From: Kutzneria sp. CA-103260
GTDB taxonomy: Bacteria > Actinomycetota > Actinomycetes > Mycobacteriales > Pseudonocardiaceae
Assembly (NCBI RefSeq): GCF_018263855.1
Contig: NZ_CP073318.1
Coordinates: 5,084,001-5,148,000 of the forward strand
Direction of reading: 5' to 3'
DNA: 64,000 bases
The notes below the pieces were generated by a model. It saw nothing but the letters and a program-made list of their open reading frames with translations, was not told where the DNA came from and did no database searches. The position numbers and the translations under genes are program-made. Shown here in pieces: positions 1 through 9,211 of this stretch. The stretch's first letter is position 1. Every line of letters begins with the position of its first letter.

Positions 1-22
1 TTTATCCACCTGGGGGGAACGC

Positions 23-1636
23 ATGTCCGTCATCGTCGACCTCGCCGACGAGCTGTTCGACCTGCTGCTGGACCGCAACCCGCTGGGCGCCAGCTTCATG
101 GGCCTGCCGGGTCACGAAGACCGGCTCACCGACTACAGCCAGGCCGCCGACCAGCGGTTTTCCGCCGCTTTCGGGTCGGTGGCCGCGCGGGCCCGGGCCG
201 TGCCCGACGAGGGCCTGAGCAGCTCGGACCGGATCACCAAGCGGACCATCGAGCACGAGGCCGAGGTGCAGCTCGGGCGGATCGAGGCCCGCTGGATCGA
301 GTTCACGGTCAGCGGCCTGTTCGTCACGCCGGCGGCCGGGCTGCTCACCTTCCTGGCCGACGTGCCCGTGACCGATGACCTGCCCCAGCGCTTGGCCACC
401 GTGCCCGAGGCACTGGCGACCATCGCCCAGCGGCAGCGGGACGGCTTGGCCGACGGACTCACCCCCGTCGCCCACCTCGTACGGCAGGCGATCGACAACC
501 TCGACACCCGATTGTCCACAGTGGACGCCTATGTCGGGTCGGAGGCGTGCCGTCCCGTGGTGGAGTCGGCGGTGGCCCCGGCCATCGCCGCGTACCGGGA
601 CTTCCTGGCCACCGAACTGCTGCCGCACGGCCGGAACCCCGAGCACGGCGGCGTCTGCTGGCTGCCCGACGGCGACCGCCGCTACGCCGTCGCCGTGCGG
701 GCCCACACCACCACCTCGCTGACCCCCGACGCGCTGCACCAGATCGGGCTCGACGTGATCGCCGGCCTGGCCGAGGAGTACGTCCCGCTCGGCCGGGCCG
801 TGTTCGGCACCGACTCGCTGCCGGAGATCTTCCGCCGGCTGCGGGAGGACCCGGCCCTGCGCTGGACCACCGGCGACGAGATGGTCGCCGCCGCGGAGGC
901 CACCGTGCGCCGGGCCGAGGCCGCCGCCCCGGCCTGGTTCCACCGGCTGCCGGCCGTCGCCTGCGAGGTGCTGCCCTATCCCCCGTCGACTCCCGCCTCC
1001 ACGCCGCCGGCCTATCGGCACGGCACCCTCGACGGCTCCCGCCCCGGCACCTACTACGTCAACACCGCCGTGCCACACGAGGCCGCCCGGCACAAGACCG
1101 AGGTCACTTCCTTCCACGAAGCCGTTCCCGGGCACCACTTCGAGGTCACCCGGGCCGAGTCCCTCACCTCGCTGCCCATGCTCCGGCGCACCGCCGCCGT
1201 CACCGCGTACCGCGAGGGCTGGGCCCTGTACGCCGAACGCCTCGCCGACGAGATGGGCCTGTACTCCACCGACCTGGACCGTCTCGGCATGCTCATGATG
1301 GACTCCACCCGGGCCGGCCGCCTCGTCGTCGACACCGGCCTGCACGCCCGCGGCTGGTCCCGCCAGCAGGCCATCGACTACCTGCTGGCCAACACCCCCA
1401 TGGCCCCGCACCACGTGGTGTCCGAAGTGGACCGTTACCTCGCCGCTCCCGGTCAGGCGCTGGCGTACATGGTGGGACGCCTGGAGATCCAGCGCCTGCG
1501 CCGCCTCGCCGAGTCCGAACTCGGCCCCCGCTTCGACATCCGCGACTTCCACGAGGCGGTCCTGGGCGAGGGCCCCGTTCCCCTGTCGGTGCTGGCGGAG
1601 CTCATCACTGACTGGATCAACCGGCGACCTCGTTGA
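23..1636 (+). CDS. DUF885 family predicted metallo-hydrolase
   Basis: This is a 537-residue DUF885 protein, a family predicted to be zinc carboxypeptidase-like. The signature HEAVPGHH lies at about residues 365-372 and should bind metal and supply the general base; an EGWALYAE segment near residue 397 is also typical. I see no signal peptide or membrane segment, so it is probably cytosolic. The ATG follows a G-rich ribosome binding site at positions 12-19 (GGGGGGAA), which fixes the start. It is not in an obvious operon with what follows, since 142 bases separate it from the next gene. The substrate is unknown. Confidence 0.88.
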   Translation: MSVIVDLADELFDLLLDRNPLGASFMGLPGHEDRLTDYSQAADQRFSAAFGSVAARARAVPDEGLSSSDRITKRTIEHEAEVQLGRIEARWIEFTVSGLFVTPAAGLLTFLADVPVTDDLPQRLATVPEALATIAQRQRDGLADGLTPVAHLVRQAIDNLDTRLSTVDAYVGSEACRPVVESAVAPAIAAYRDFLATELLPHGRNPEHGGVCWLPDGDRRYAVAVRAHTTTSLTPDALHQIGLDVIAGLAEEYVPLGRAVFGTDSLPEIFRRLREDPALRWTTGDEMVAAAEATVRRAEAAAPAWFHRLPAVACEVLPYPPSTPASTPPAYRHGTLDGSRPGTYYVNTAVPHEAARHKTEVTSFHEAVPGHHFEVTRAESLTSLPMLRRTAAVTAYREGWALYAERLADEMGLYSTDLDRLGMLMMDSTRAGRLVVDTGLHARGWSRQQAIDYLLANTPMAPHHVVSEVDRYLAAPGQALAYMVGRLEIQRLRRLAESELGPRFDIRDFHEAVLGEGPVPLSVLAELITDWINRRPR

Positions 1637-1778
1637 ACCCGGGACCGGGTTCGGTCACTGGCGGAAAACGGCGTCGACGACAATGCGCCGTCATATGTTG
1701 TTTCGCCGCGTGTCCGGCGTGGTCAGGATTTGCATCTGGTCGGCGATGCAGGTTCCAACGCGAAAGGCGTGACCGGTC

Positions 1779-4064
1779 ATGGGCAGATCCGGGTCGCGGG
1801 GTACTGCCTGCCTTCCCACGGAGACAACGAGTTTCGTGGGCCGGCGGCACGAGGTGGCGGAGGCGAAGCGGCTGCTGTCGGTCGGCCGGCTGGTGACGCT
1901 GACCGGCGTCGGCGGGGTCGGCAAGACCCGGCTGGCGGTGCATGTGGCGGAACAGCTCTTGCGCGCTTTTGCCGACGGCGTGTGGCTGGTGTCGCTGGCC
2001 CCGCTTCAGGACGAGGCGCTCGTGCCCCATGCGGTCGCCGACGTGCTGGGGATCCGCGACGAGTCGGACCGAGACCCGTTGGCTGTTCTCGTCGAGCACC
2101 TGCGGGAGCAGCAACTGCTGCTGGTGCTGGACAACTGCGAGCATCTGCTGGACGCCTGCGCGCGACTGGTGGGCACGGTCCTGATGCAGGCGGTAGGGGT
2201 ACGAGTTGTGGCCACCAGCCGGCACCGGCTGCGTCTGCTCGGGGAGCACCTGCTGGAGGTACAGCCCCTGCCGGTCCCGAAACGTGAGGAACTGGCCGGG
2301 GACGTGGCCGCCGCCAGACGCTTCCCGGCCCTGGAACTGTTCGCCAACCGCGCGGCCGCCGTTGCCCCCGGCTTCGCGATCACCGCGGAGAACCAGCGGG
2401 CCGTGGCCCGGCTGTGCCGCCGGCTGGATGGACTGCCGCTCGCGATCGAGCTGGCCGCCGTGCAGATGCGGATCTTGAAGGTCGACCAGCTCGTCGAGCG
2501 GCTGGACGACCGTTACCGGCTGCTCACCGGCGGCAGCGGCACCAGGCTGCCCCGCCACCAGACGCTGCGTTCGACCGTGGACTGGAGCTACGACCTGTGC
2601 ACCCCACAAGAGAAGTTGGTCTGGGCGCTGCTCTCGGTGTTCGCCGGCAGCGCTGACCTGAGTGCGGCGGAAGCGGTGTGTGCCGGGGAGGATGTCGAGC
2701 CCGCTGACGTGCTCGATGTGGTCATCGGGTTGGTGGACAAGTCCATACTGGTCGCGGTGCCTGGTGGCAGCAGGGTCCGGTATCGACTGCTGAGCTCCCT
2801 GCGGGACTACGGTCTGGAGAAGCTGAACGAGCTCGGCGAGGCGTCCACCGTCCGCCGCCGGCATCGGGACTACTACCTGCGCCTGGCCGAGGAGTACGAG
2901 AAGCAGTGGTTCGGCCCGCGCCAGCGGGAGATCATCGCCCATCTGCGGGCCGAGCAGGACAATCTCCGCGCGGCCTTCGACTTCTGTCTCACCACTCCCG
3001 GCGAGGCCCAGCTCGGCCTGAAGCTGGTCGGGACCCTGTGGTTCTACTGGAGCTGCTGCGTGCTGCGCTTTGAGGTACGGCACTGGCTGCGGAACCTGGC
3101 CCTGTGCGAAGGCATGAAGCCGCGCGGCGCCCCCGCCAAGGCGCAGTGGGCCAGTGGTGTGGTGTCGCTGATCCACAGCCGGTCGGATGCCGTGCTCCGG
3201 GCCGATGACCGCTCCGGTCGACCGGTGCCCGAGCAGGCGGACCCGCCGGTCACCTCGCTCGCCGCTATCGTCTCCGCTCGCAGCGATCTGATGAGTTTCG
3301 CCGTGCTCGGCCGGGCCGAGCTCGCCTGCTCGCTTGTCTTCCGGAGCAGTCCCGAACGGGCCGTGCCGCTGTGCGCCGAAGCCCTCGCCGTCTGCGTGGC
3401 GCACGGCGAGCAGTGGGCCCGGTCGTACCTGCTGCGCACACTCGCCATGGCGTATTGGGCGATGGGAGAACACGACAGCGCCACCACACACGCCCGCGAC
3501 TGCCTACGGCTCGAGTACGTCGTCCATTCACCGCAAGGACTCAGCAGGACCCTCGATGTGCTGGCCGCGATCGCCATCGGCCAGGGCGCCGCCGAGCGCG
3601 CCGCCGTGCTGCTGGGCGCGTCCGACAATATCTGGCACCACATCAGCGGGGATCAGTCGAAAGCACAACAGCAGACGGGGCGGATCCCGGTGAGCGAGCG
3701 GCGGGCCCGCAAGACCTTGGGCGACCGCGGTTTCGAGCGGGCTTTCCAACGCGGCCTCACATTTTCGACGGACGAGGCCCTCGCCTACGCTGTGCAGGAG
3801 CGGTCCTCCCGTCGGGGCACACCACGGGAGACAACGGCCAGGGCGGCATCCGCTGAGCTGACGCCGCGCGAGCGGCAAGTCGCCGAGCTGGTCGCCCAGG
3901 GCCTGACGGACAAGCAGATCGCCAGTGCCCTCGTGATCGCGCAGCGCACCGCCGAGGACCATGTGCAGCGCATCCTGGCCAAGCTGGGGTTGCCCAACCG
4001 CACCCAGGTGGCCGTCTGGCTCAGTTCGACAGATCCTCCAGGCGAACGGCCACCGCCGCGGTAG
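1779..4064 (+). CDS. LuxR-family regulator with NTPase domain, cassette copy 1
   Basis: A 761-residue regulator. An AAA/NB-ARC-type NTPase comes first, with Walker A GVGGVGKT at residues 43-50 and a Walker B-like LLLVLDN near residue 110. A helical sensor middle follows, and a LuxR HTH closes the protein, starting at LTPRERQVAELVAQGLTDKQ. Such proteins bind DNA under control of NTP and ligand. ATG 1779 is preceded by GAAAGG and is supported by exact N-terminal length agreement with the paralogue at 5533. Its last 44 bases overlap the convergent kinase gene. The signal and target genes are unknown. Confidence 0.9.
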   Translation: MGRSGSRGTACLPTETTSFVGRRHEVAEAKRLLSVGRLVTLTGVGGVGKTRLAVHVAEQLLRAFADGVWLVSLAPLQDEALVPHAVADVLGIRDESDRDPLAVLVEHLREQQLLLVLDNCEHLLDACARLVGTVLMQAVGVRVVATSRHRLRLLGEHLLEVQPLPVPKREELAGDVAAARRFPALELFANRAAAVAPGFAITAENQRAVARLCRRLDGLPLAIELAAVQMRILKVDQLVERLDDRYRLLTGGSGTRLPRHQTLRSTVDWSYDLCTPQEKLVWALLSVFAGSADLSAAEAVCAGEDVEPADVLDVVIGLVDKSILVAVPGGSRVRYRLLSSLRDYGLEKLNELGEASTVRRRHRDYYLRLAEEYEKQWFGPRQREIIAHLRAEQDNLRAAFDFCLTTPGEAQLGLKLVGTLWFYWSCCVLRFEVRHWLRNLALCEGMKPRGAPAKAQWASGVVSLIHSRSDAVLRADDRSGRPVPEQADPPVTSLAAIVSARSDLMSFAVLGRAELACSLVFRSSPERAVPLCAEALAVCVAHGEQWARSYLLRTLAMAYWAMGEHDSATTHARDCLRLEYVVHSPQGLSRTLDVLAAIAIGQGAAERAAVLLGASDNIWHHISGDQSKAQQQTGRIPVSERRARKTLGDRGFERAFQRGLTFSTDEALAYAVQERSSRRGTPRETTARAASAELTPRERQVAELVAQGLTDKQIASALVIAQRTAEDHVQRILAKLGLPNRTQVAVWLSSTDPPGERPPPR

Positions 4065-4416
4065 TGCCCGGGCCTCCGGGGCCGGCGCGCAGTTCGAGCC
4101 GCCCGGTGAGCGCCTCGGCCAGCCACAAGCCGTGGTTTCCTCCGGTGGGCGGGCCCGGCGACAGCAGGCGATGCGGGCCGGCGCCTTGGTCGGTGACCTC
4201 GCACCGCAGTGTCCCGTCCGCCAAGCGCACCACCAGGTTGCCCGAGCCGCCACCGTGGATCACCGTGTTGCACGCGATCTCCAGCGCCGCCTGGAGAAAC
4301 GTTCGCCGTGCCCGGTCGTTCACCCCGGCCCGCAACAGACACTCGGCCACCAGGTGCCGCAGCAGCGGAAGATCGGCGCGACCGAAGTCGAGGTGCAGGA
4401 GTTGGCCTTCGCTCAT
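4021..4416 (-). CDS. RsbW-like HATPase (anti-sigma factor kinase type), copy 1
   Basis: A 131-residue single-domain GHKL ATPase like RsbW/SpoIIAB serine kinases. The N box is EIACNTVIHGGG, the G1 box DQGAG and the G2 region GNHGLWLA. In this family the protein binds a sigma factor or phosphorylates a STAS antagonist. Its ATG overlaps the stop of the upstream MEDS-STAS gene (ATGA, 4413-4416), so the two are translationally coupled and are likely partners. Its 3' end runs 44 bases into the convergent LuxR regulator. No sigma gene adjoins it, so its target is open. Confidence 0.87.
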   Translation of the reverse strand: MSEGQLLHLDFGRADLPLLRHLVAECLLRAGVNDRARRTFLQAALEIACNTVIHGGGSGNLVVRLADGTLRCEVTDQGAGPHRLLSPGPPTGGNHGLWLAEALTGRLELRAGPGGPGTTAAVAVRLEDLSN

Positions 4417-5309
4417 TCAAAATCCTCCACCCTGAGCTCCAGCTGCGGCACGCTGTCGACGCCGAGTCCCCGAAGGACCAGTTCGACCAGCGGCCCGCAG
4501 CTGACGACAACCTTGCTGCCCTCGGGCAGCGAGCCGGCGAGGTTGATCAGCTGCCAGGCGCAGTGCGCCTCCATGAAGGTCAGATCGGTCAGATCCAGCT
4601 CGAAATGGAAGGGGCCACGGCTTCCCGGTCGCTCCAGCGCCACGCGCAGCGCTTCCGTGAACTTCTCACGGGTGGGCAGCTCCGCCGCGCCGGCGATTCG
4701 TCCACCCTCCGTGGTCCGCACGACGTCGATCGCGTCGAGACGTTCCAGCACTCGGAGCGGGTGGACCTCGCACGCCGCGGCCACCAGGTAGTCGCTGAAC
4801 CGCCGCTGGTCGTACCAGCAGATCGCGGTGAAGCGACCATCCGCGAACAACGACTCCACGGAGGATTCGTAGTCCACCACCTCATCGTCGCTCAGGCCCT
4901 GCTCCAGCACCCATCCCATGTCGCCCGCGTTTCGTAACCCCGACCAGCCCTCCGCACGGGCGCGCGCTATCTCCTTCTCAAAGGTTTCGGCCTGGCGCTG
5001 CTTGTCGTAACGACCGTTCGGGAAATCGAAGAAGGACGGACCGCGGGTCAACACCAGCTGGCCACTGTCCCAGGCGGCTTCCACCCGACCGCTGCCGCAG
5101 TCCATGCGGGCCACGACCTCGTCGTCGTTGAGATCATTGGGGTCGAGGATGATCAGGACCTTCTCGCCCTCGGCCAGACCGGTCCGGGTGTACGCGGTCA
5201 GCACCTGCCAGTGGGCCTCCTCGTCGGTGAAGGCGGTGCACGAGTGATCACCTCTCCGCAACCGATCCACGGGAACAGTCCGCCTTGGGAGTTCTGGCCG
5301 CTCGGTCAC
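4413..5309 (-). CDS. MEDS-domain sensor with C-terminal STAS-like domain, copy 1
   Basis: A 298-residue protein. The N-terminal part, from VPVDRLRRGDHSC to about residue 200, resembles the MEDS (DcmR sensory) domain, thought to sense small organic molecules. The last 70 or so residues resemble a STAS anti-sigma antagonist domain (LDLTDLTFMEAHCAW). At the place where STAS antagonists carry the phosphorylated Ser (pattern F-L-D-S) this protein has F-M-E-A, so it probably cannot be switched off by its kinase in the usual way. The start is GTG 5309. It is coupled to the RsbW-like gene by ATGA. Confidence 0.8.
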   Translation of the reverse strand: MTERPELPRRTVPVDRLRRGDHSCTAFTDEEAHWQVLTAYTRTGLAEGEKVLIILDPNDLNDDEVVARMDCGSGRVEAAWDSGQLVLTRGPSFFDFPNGRYDKQRQAETFEKEIARARAEGWSGLRNAGDMGWVLEQGLSDDEVVDYESSVESLFADGRFTAICWYDQRRFSDYLVAAACEVHPLRVLERLDAIDVVRTTEGGRIAGAAELPTREKFTEALRVALERPGSRGPFHFELDLTDLTFMEAHCAWQLINLAGSLPEGSKVVVSCGPLVELVLRGLGVDSVPQLELRVEDFE

Positions 5310-5532
5310 GTGGCGACACCGTACGCGCCGGGAACCGGCCGGCGCATCTTCCGGGCACGACCACTATTGGCCGATGTCACAAGAAGATGCGCCCATCGGT
5401 GCTCGGATGTCCGGTTCGGCCACGGTCTGTAGGACCCCTCACAGACGTGCCAGCGAAGGGTTTCCTAGTGTATCAACGGGACGATATGACAGGGTTCCTC
5501 GTCGTTGTCCAGATTCGATGGGTGTGAGGGTC

Positions 5533-7854
5533 GTGGCCAGATCCCGGGCGGATCGTGTTTTCGGCCTTCCCGCGGAGATGACCAGCTTCGTGGGCCGGCG
5601 GCATGAGCTGACGGAGGCAAAGCGGCTGCTGTCGGTCAGCAGGCTGGTGACGCTGACCGGCGTCGGCGGGGTCGGCAAGACCCGGCTGGCGCTGCAACTG
5701 GCGGAGCAGGTCTCGCGTGCCTTCCCCGACGGCGTGTGGCTGGTGTGGCTGGCGACAATCGACGATGACGCGTTGGTGCCACATGCCGTCGCCGACGTGC
5801 TCGGCATCCGCGACGACCCGAGCCGCACGACATCCGATGTCGTCGTCGAGTACCTGCGGGAGCGGCGACTGCTGCTGGTGCTGGACAACTGCGAGCATCT
5901 GAGCGACGCCAGCGCGCGCCTGGTGGGCGAGATCCTGTTGGAGGCGCCGGAGATACGGATCCTGGCCACTAGTAGACACCGGCTCAATGTCGCCGGGGAA
6001 CACCTGCTGGAGGTGCCGCCGCTGCACGTCCCGACGCCCGAGGAACTGGCTCAGAACGGGGACAACGCCAAGACCTTTTCGGCCCTCGAGCTCTTCGCCG
6101 ATCGTGCGGCCAGTGTTGTCCCCGGTTTCCGGGTCACCGCCGGGAACCTGGAGCGCGTGGCCCGGCTGTGCCATCGGCTCGATGGTCTGCCGCTCGCGAT
6201 CGAGCTGGCCGCCGTGCGGATCCGGCACCTCAGTCTCGAGCAGCTCGTCGAGCGGCTGGACGACCGGTTCCGGCTGCTCACCGGGGCCAGGCGCAGCGCG
6301 CTGTCCCGCCACGAGACGGTGCGCGCCGCGATGGCGTGGAGCTACGAGCTGTGCACCCGGCAGGAGCGGCTGGTGTGGGTGCTGCTCGCGGTGTGCGCCG
6401 GCAGCTTTGATCTCGACGCGGTGGAATCGGTCTGCGCCGGCGAGGACATCGCGCCCGACGACATCCTCGACGCCGTCGCCGGGCTGGTGGACAAGTCCAT
6501 CCTCGTCACCGAGCATCACGGCGACCGGGTCCGATACCGACTGCTGAGCTCCCTGCGGGACTACGGTCTGGAGAAGTTGACCGAGTTCGGGAAGGTGTCC
6601 GCCACTCGCCACCGGCATCGGGACCACTACCTGCACGTGGCCGAGCAGTACGAGAAGCAGTGGTTCGGCCCGCGTCAGCTGGAGATCTCGGGGAGTCTCC
6701 GGACGGAGCTGGACAACTTCCGCGCCGCCTTGACCTACTGCGTCACCACCCCTGGCGAGGCGCAGCGCGGGCTGCGCCTGATCGCGAGCATGTGGTGCTA
6801 CTGGGGCCCTCGCGGGGCGTATGTCTGCGAGCTGCGGCGCTGGTGCAACCAGGCCGGACGCCAAGGTGCGACACCGAGCGGCGCTCGGTTCAAGGCGTAC
6901 TGGGTGAGCGGCCTGCTCGTCGTGATCCATACGCGCTCGGCCGCCGTGCTGATCGTCGGCCCCCCGCCCGGCCGGCCCGTGCGGGAGTCCGAGGGCCAGC
7001 CGATCCCCACACCGGTGGCCAAGTATCTTCCCGACCGGCAGCACGCCGAACGCGAGCTGTTGAGCTTTGTCGTTCTCAGTCGGATCGAACTCGCCTGCAC
7101 GCTCGTCTTCCGCGCACGACCTGACCAGGCCGTGCCGCTGTGCGTCGAGGCTGTCGCCATCTGTGAGGCCCGCGGAGAGGAGTGGGCCCGGTCGTACGCG
7201 CTGCGCACTCTCGCGCTGGCGGAGTGGATGCTGGGCGAGTACGACAATGCCGACGTGCACGCGCGGGAATGTCTGCGGCTCGAGTACGTCGTCCACGACC
7301 AGCAGAGCGTGGCCAGGACCCTGGACCTGCTGGCCGCCATCGCCGCCAGCACCGGCCACGCCGAGCACGCCGCCGTGCTACAGGGCGCGGCCGAGCGGAT
7401 CTGGCACGACATCGGCCATAGTCCACTGGAGTTGCAGCGTCGTCAGGCAGGCCAGCTCCGGGCGAGCGAACGACAGGCCCGCAAGACTCTGGGCGACTGT
7501 GGTTTCGAGTCGGCTCTCCAGCGCGGCAGCGAACTCTCGGGCGAAGATGTCGTCGCCTACGCTTTGCAGGATCAGCCCAGCGCCCCCACCCGGGGCGAAT
7601 CGTCCAGGACAACCTCGGCCGCGGCCGACAGAGTGCCCGCCACCCAGCTGACCCCGCGGGAGAAGCAGGTCGCCGAGTTGGTCGCCCAGGGTCTGACGGA
7701 CAAGCAGATCGCGACCGCCCTGGTGATCGCCCAGCGCACAGCCGAGGGACATGTGCAGCGTCTTCTGGTCAAGCTGGGATTCACCAACCGCACCCAGCTG
7801 GCCTGCTGGTTCAACTCGAAACAGCCTCCAGGCGAACAGCCAACCTCGCAGTAG
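5533..7854 (+). CDS. LuxR-family regulator with NTPase domain, cassette copy 2
   Basis: A 773-residue paralogue of the 1779-4064 protein with the same layout: Walker A GVGGVGKT at about residues 43-50, an LLLVLDN motif, a helical middle and a C-terminal LuxR HTH (LTPREKQVAELVAQG). I chose GTG 5533 because from here to TSFVGRRH the protein aligns without gaps to copy 1, and the flanking bases are also similar; ATG 5518 is the alternative. The N-terminal half is very close to copy 1 and the middle more diverged, which suggests different signals. It overlaps the convergent kinase by 44 bases, as copy 1 does. Confidence 0.9.
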   Translation: MARSRADRVFGLPAEMTSFVGRRHELTEAKRLLSVSRLVTLTGVGGVGKTRLALQLAEQVSRAFPDGVWLVWLATIDDDALVPHAVADVLGIRDDPSRTTSDVVVEYLRERRLLLVLDNCEHLSDASARLVGEILLEAPEIRILATSRHRLNVAGEHLLEVPPLHVPTPEELAQNGDNAKTFSALELFADRAASVVPGFRVTAGNLERVARLCHRLDGLPLAIELAAVRIRHLSLEQLVERLDDRFRLLTGARRSALSRHETVRAAMAWSYELCTRQERLVWVLLAVCAGSFDLDAVESVCAGEDIAPDDILDAVAGLVDKSILVTEHHGDRVRYRLLSSLRDYGLEKLTEFGKVSATRHRHRDHYLHVAEQYEKQWFGPRQLEISGSLRTELDNFRAALTYCVTTPGEAQRGLRLIASMWCYWGPRGAYVCELRRWCNQAGRQGATPSGARFKAYWVSGLLVVIHTRSAAVLIVGPPPGRPVRESEGQPIPTPVAKYLPDRQHAERELLSFVVLSRIELACTLVFRARPDQAVPLCVEAVAICEARGEEWARSYALRTLALAEWMLGEYDNADVHARECLRLEYVVHDQQSVARTLDLLAAIAASTGHAEHAAVLQGAAERIWHDIGHSPLELQRRQAGQLRASERQARKTLGDCGFESALQRGSELSGEDVVAYALQDQPSAPTRGESSRTTSAAADRVPATQLTPREKQVAELVAQGLTDKQIATALVIAQRTAEGHVQRLLVKLGFTNRTQLACWFNSKQPPGEQPTSQ

Positions 7855-8209
7855 TGACCCTGCTCTCGGGGTCACGGCACAGCTCGAGACGCCCGGTGAG
7901 CGCCCGAGCCAGCCGTAGGCCGGGATTGCTGTGGCTGGACATGTCCTGCGAGTGATCGTCGCCGAGCACGCCGACGCCCCGGTCAGTGATTTCACAGCGC
8001 AGCTCCTCGTTCACGAGGCACAGCTCCAGGTGGCCCGAACCGCCGCCGTGGACGACCGCGTTGCACGCGACCTCCAGTGCCGCCTGGACGAAGGTGCGCC
8101 GTACCGGTTCACTCACTCCGGCCCGGAGCAGGCTCTCGGCCACCCTGACCCGCACCATCGGCAGATCGGCGGCGGTGAAACCGAGCCGCAGCAGGCAGTT
8201 CTCCCTCAC
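7811..8209 (-). CDS. RsbW-like HATPase, copy 2
   Basis: A 132-residue RsbW-type ATPase paralogous to the 4021-4416 gene. The N box EVACNAVVHGGG and G1 box DRGVG are intact; the G2 region reads NPGLRLARAL, slightly off the GxxGLGL pattern. I chose GTG 8209 because it overlaps the upstream TGA as GTGA (8206-8209), mirroring copy 1, and gives the same length; longer in-frame extensions upstream are not conserved. It overlaps the end of the LuxR regulator by 44 bases. Confidence 0.85.
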   Translation of the reverse strand: MRENCLLRLGFTAADLPMVRVRVAESLLRAGVSEPVRRTFVQAALEVACNAVVHGGGSGHLELCLVNEELRCEITDRGVGVLGDDHSQDMSSHSNPGLRLARALTGRLELCRDPESRVTTARLAVRLEAVSS

Positions 8210-9099
8210 AGGTCCTCCGCAACGCTCAGCTCCAACTGGGGCACGGTGGCGGCGCCGAGTCCGCGCAGGACCAGTTCGAGCAACGGTCCGCAGCGGAGCG
8301 TGACCTTGCTGCGCTCCGGCAGCGCGGCGGCGAAGCTGATCAGTTGCCAGGCGCAGTGCGCCTCCATGAAGCACAGATCAGTCAGGTCGAGCTCGAAGTG
8401 GAAGGGCTCCCGGGCATCCGGCTGCTTCAGTGCCTCGCGCAGGGCGTCGACGAAATCCCCGCGGGTGGACAGCTCGGCGGAGCCCGCGATCCGACTTCCG
8501 TCCTGGGTCCGCGTGACGTCGATCGCGTCGAGGCGCTCCATGACCTGGATCGGGTGGACCGCGCGCGTCGCGGCCACCACGTGCTCGCGGAACAGCCGCT
8601 GGTCGTACCAGCAAATCGCGACGAAGCGGCGATCAGCGAACAGCGGCCCCAGCGAGGCTTCGTAGTTCACGATCTCTTCGCTGTCCACGCCTGGTTGCAG
8701 CGCCCAGCTCATGTCGGCCGCCACCCGTATTCCCGACCAGCCATCGCTGGAGGCACGGTCCCGCTCGGTGACGTAGGTCTCGAGCTGTCGCTCCGTGTCG
8801 AAGGAGCCGTCCGGCAGGTACATGGACGTGTTGCGTTCGATCGTCAACTGGCCGCTGTCGTGAGCTTCCTTCACGTGATCGCTACTACCATCCATGCGCG
8901 CCACCACGTCGTCGTCGAGATCACCGGGGGCCAGGATGAGAAGCACCTTCTCCGCCTGGGCCAGACCGGTCCGGGTGTAGGCGGTGAGCACCTGCCAGCG
9001 GGCCTCGACGTCGGTGAACGCCATACATGCGTGATCACCTAGCTGTAGCCGGTCGACGGGAACAGCCAGCGGAGATCCGTCGGTAGGACCGTTTTCCAT
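8206..9099 (-). CDS. MEDS-domain sensor with C-terminal STAS-like domain, copy 2
   Basis: A 297-residue paralogue of the 4413-5309 protein, matching it in length when started at ATG 9099. The MEDS-like region starts at VPVDRLQLGDHAC, and the STAS-like C-terminus contains LDLTDLCFMEAHCAW. The usual phospho-serine position is again alanine, so this substitution predates the duplication or is selected. It is coupled by GTGA to the RsbW-like gene. It probably feeds a sensed chemical signal to that kinase or to the SigB-type module near 43 kb; that link is inference. Confidence 0.8.
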   Translation of the reverse strand: MENGPTDGSPLAVPVDRLQLGDHACMAFTDVEARWQVLTAYTRTGLAQAEKVLLILAPGDLDDDVVARMDGSSDHVKEAHDSGQLTIERNTSMYLPDGSFDTERQLETYVTERDRASSDGWSGIRVAADMSWALQPGVDSEEIVNYEASLGPLFADRRFVAICWYDQRLFREHVVAATRAVHPIQVMERLDAIDVTRTQDGSRIAGSAELSTRGDFVDALREALKQPDAREPFHFELDLTDLCFMEAHCAWQLISFAAALPERSKVTLRCGPLLELVLRGLGAATVPQLELSVAEDL

Positions 9100-9211
9100 T
9101 GCGGGCACAGTACGCGCCCGCGAGCATGGCGAGGAACATGACGAGGCGGGCGAATACTGGCCAATGTCGTGCTTCTGCGCCGCTCTGCGCAACCCAACTG
9201 GCCCGGGAGCT

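Noticed and set aside
2..1552. Long open frame on the minus strand opposite the DUF885 gene
   Set aside because: It mirrors the codon bias of the real gene, has no family motifs and no ribosome binding site.
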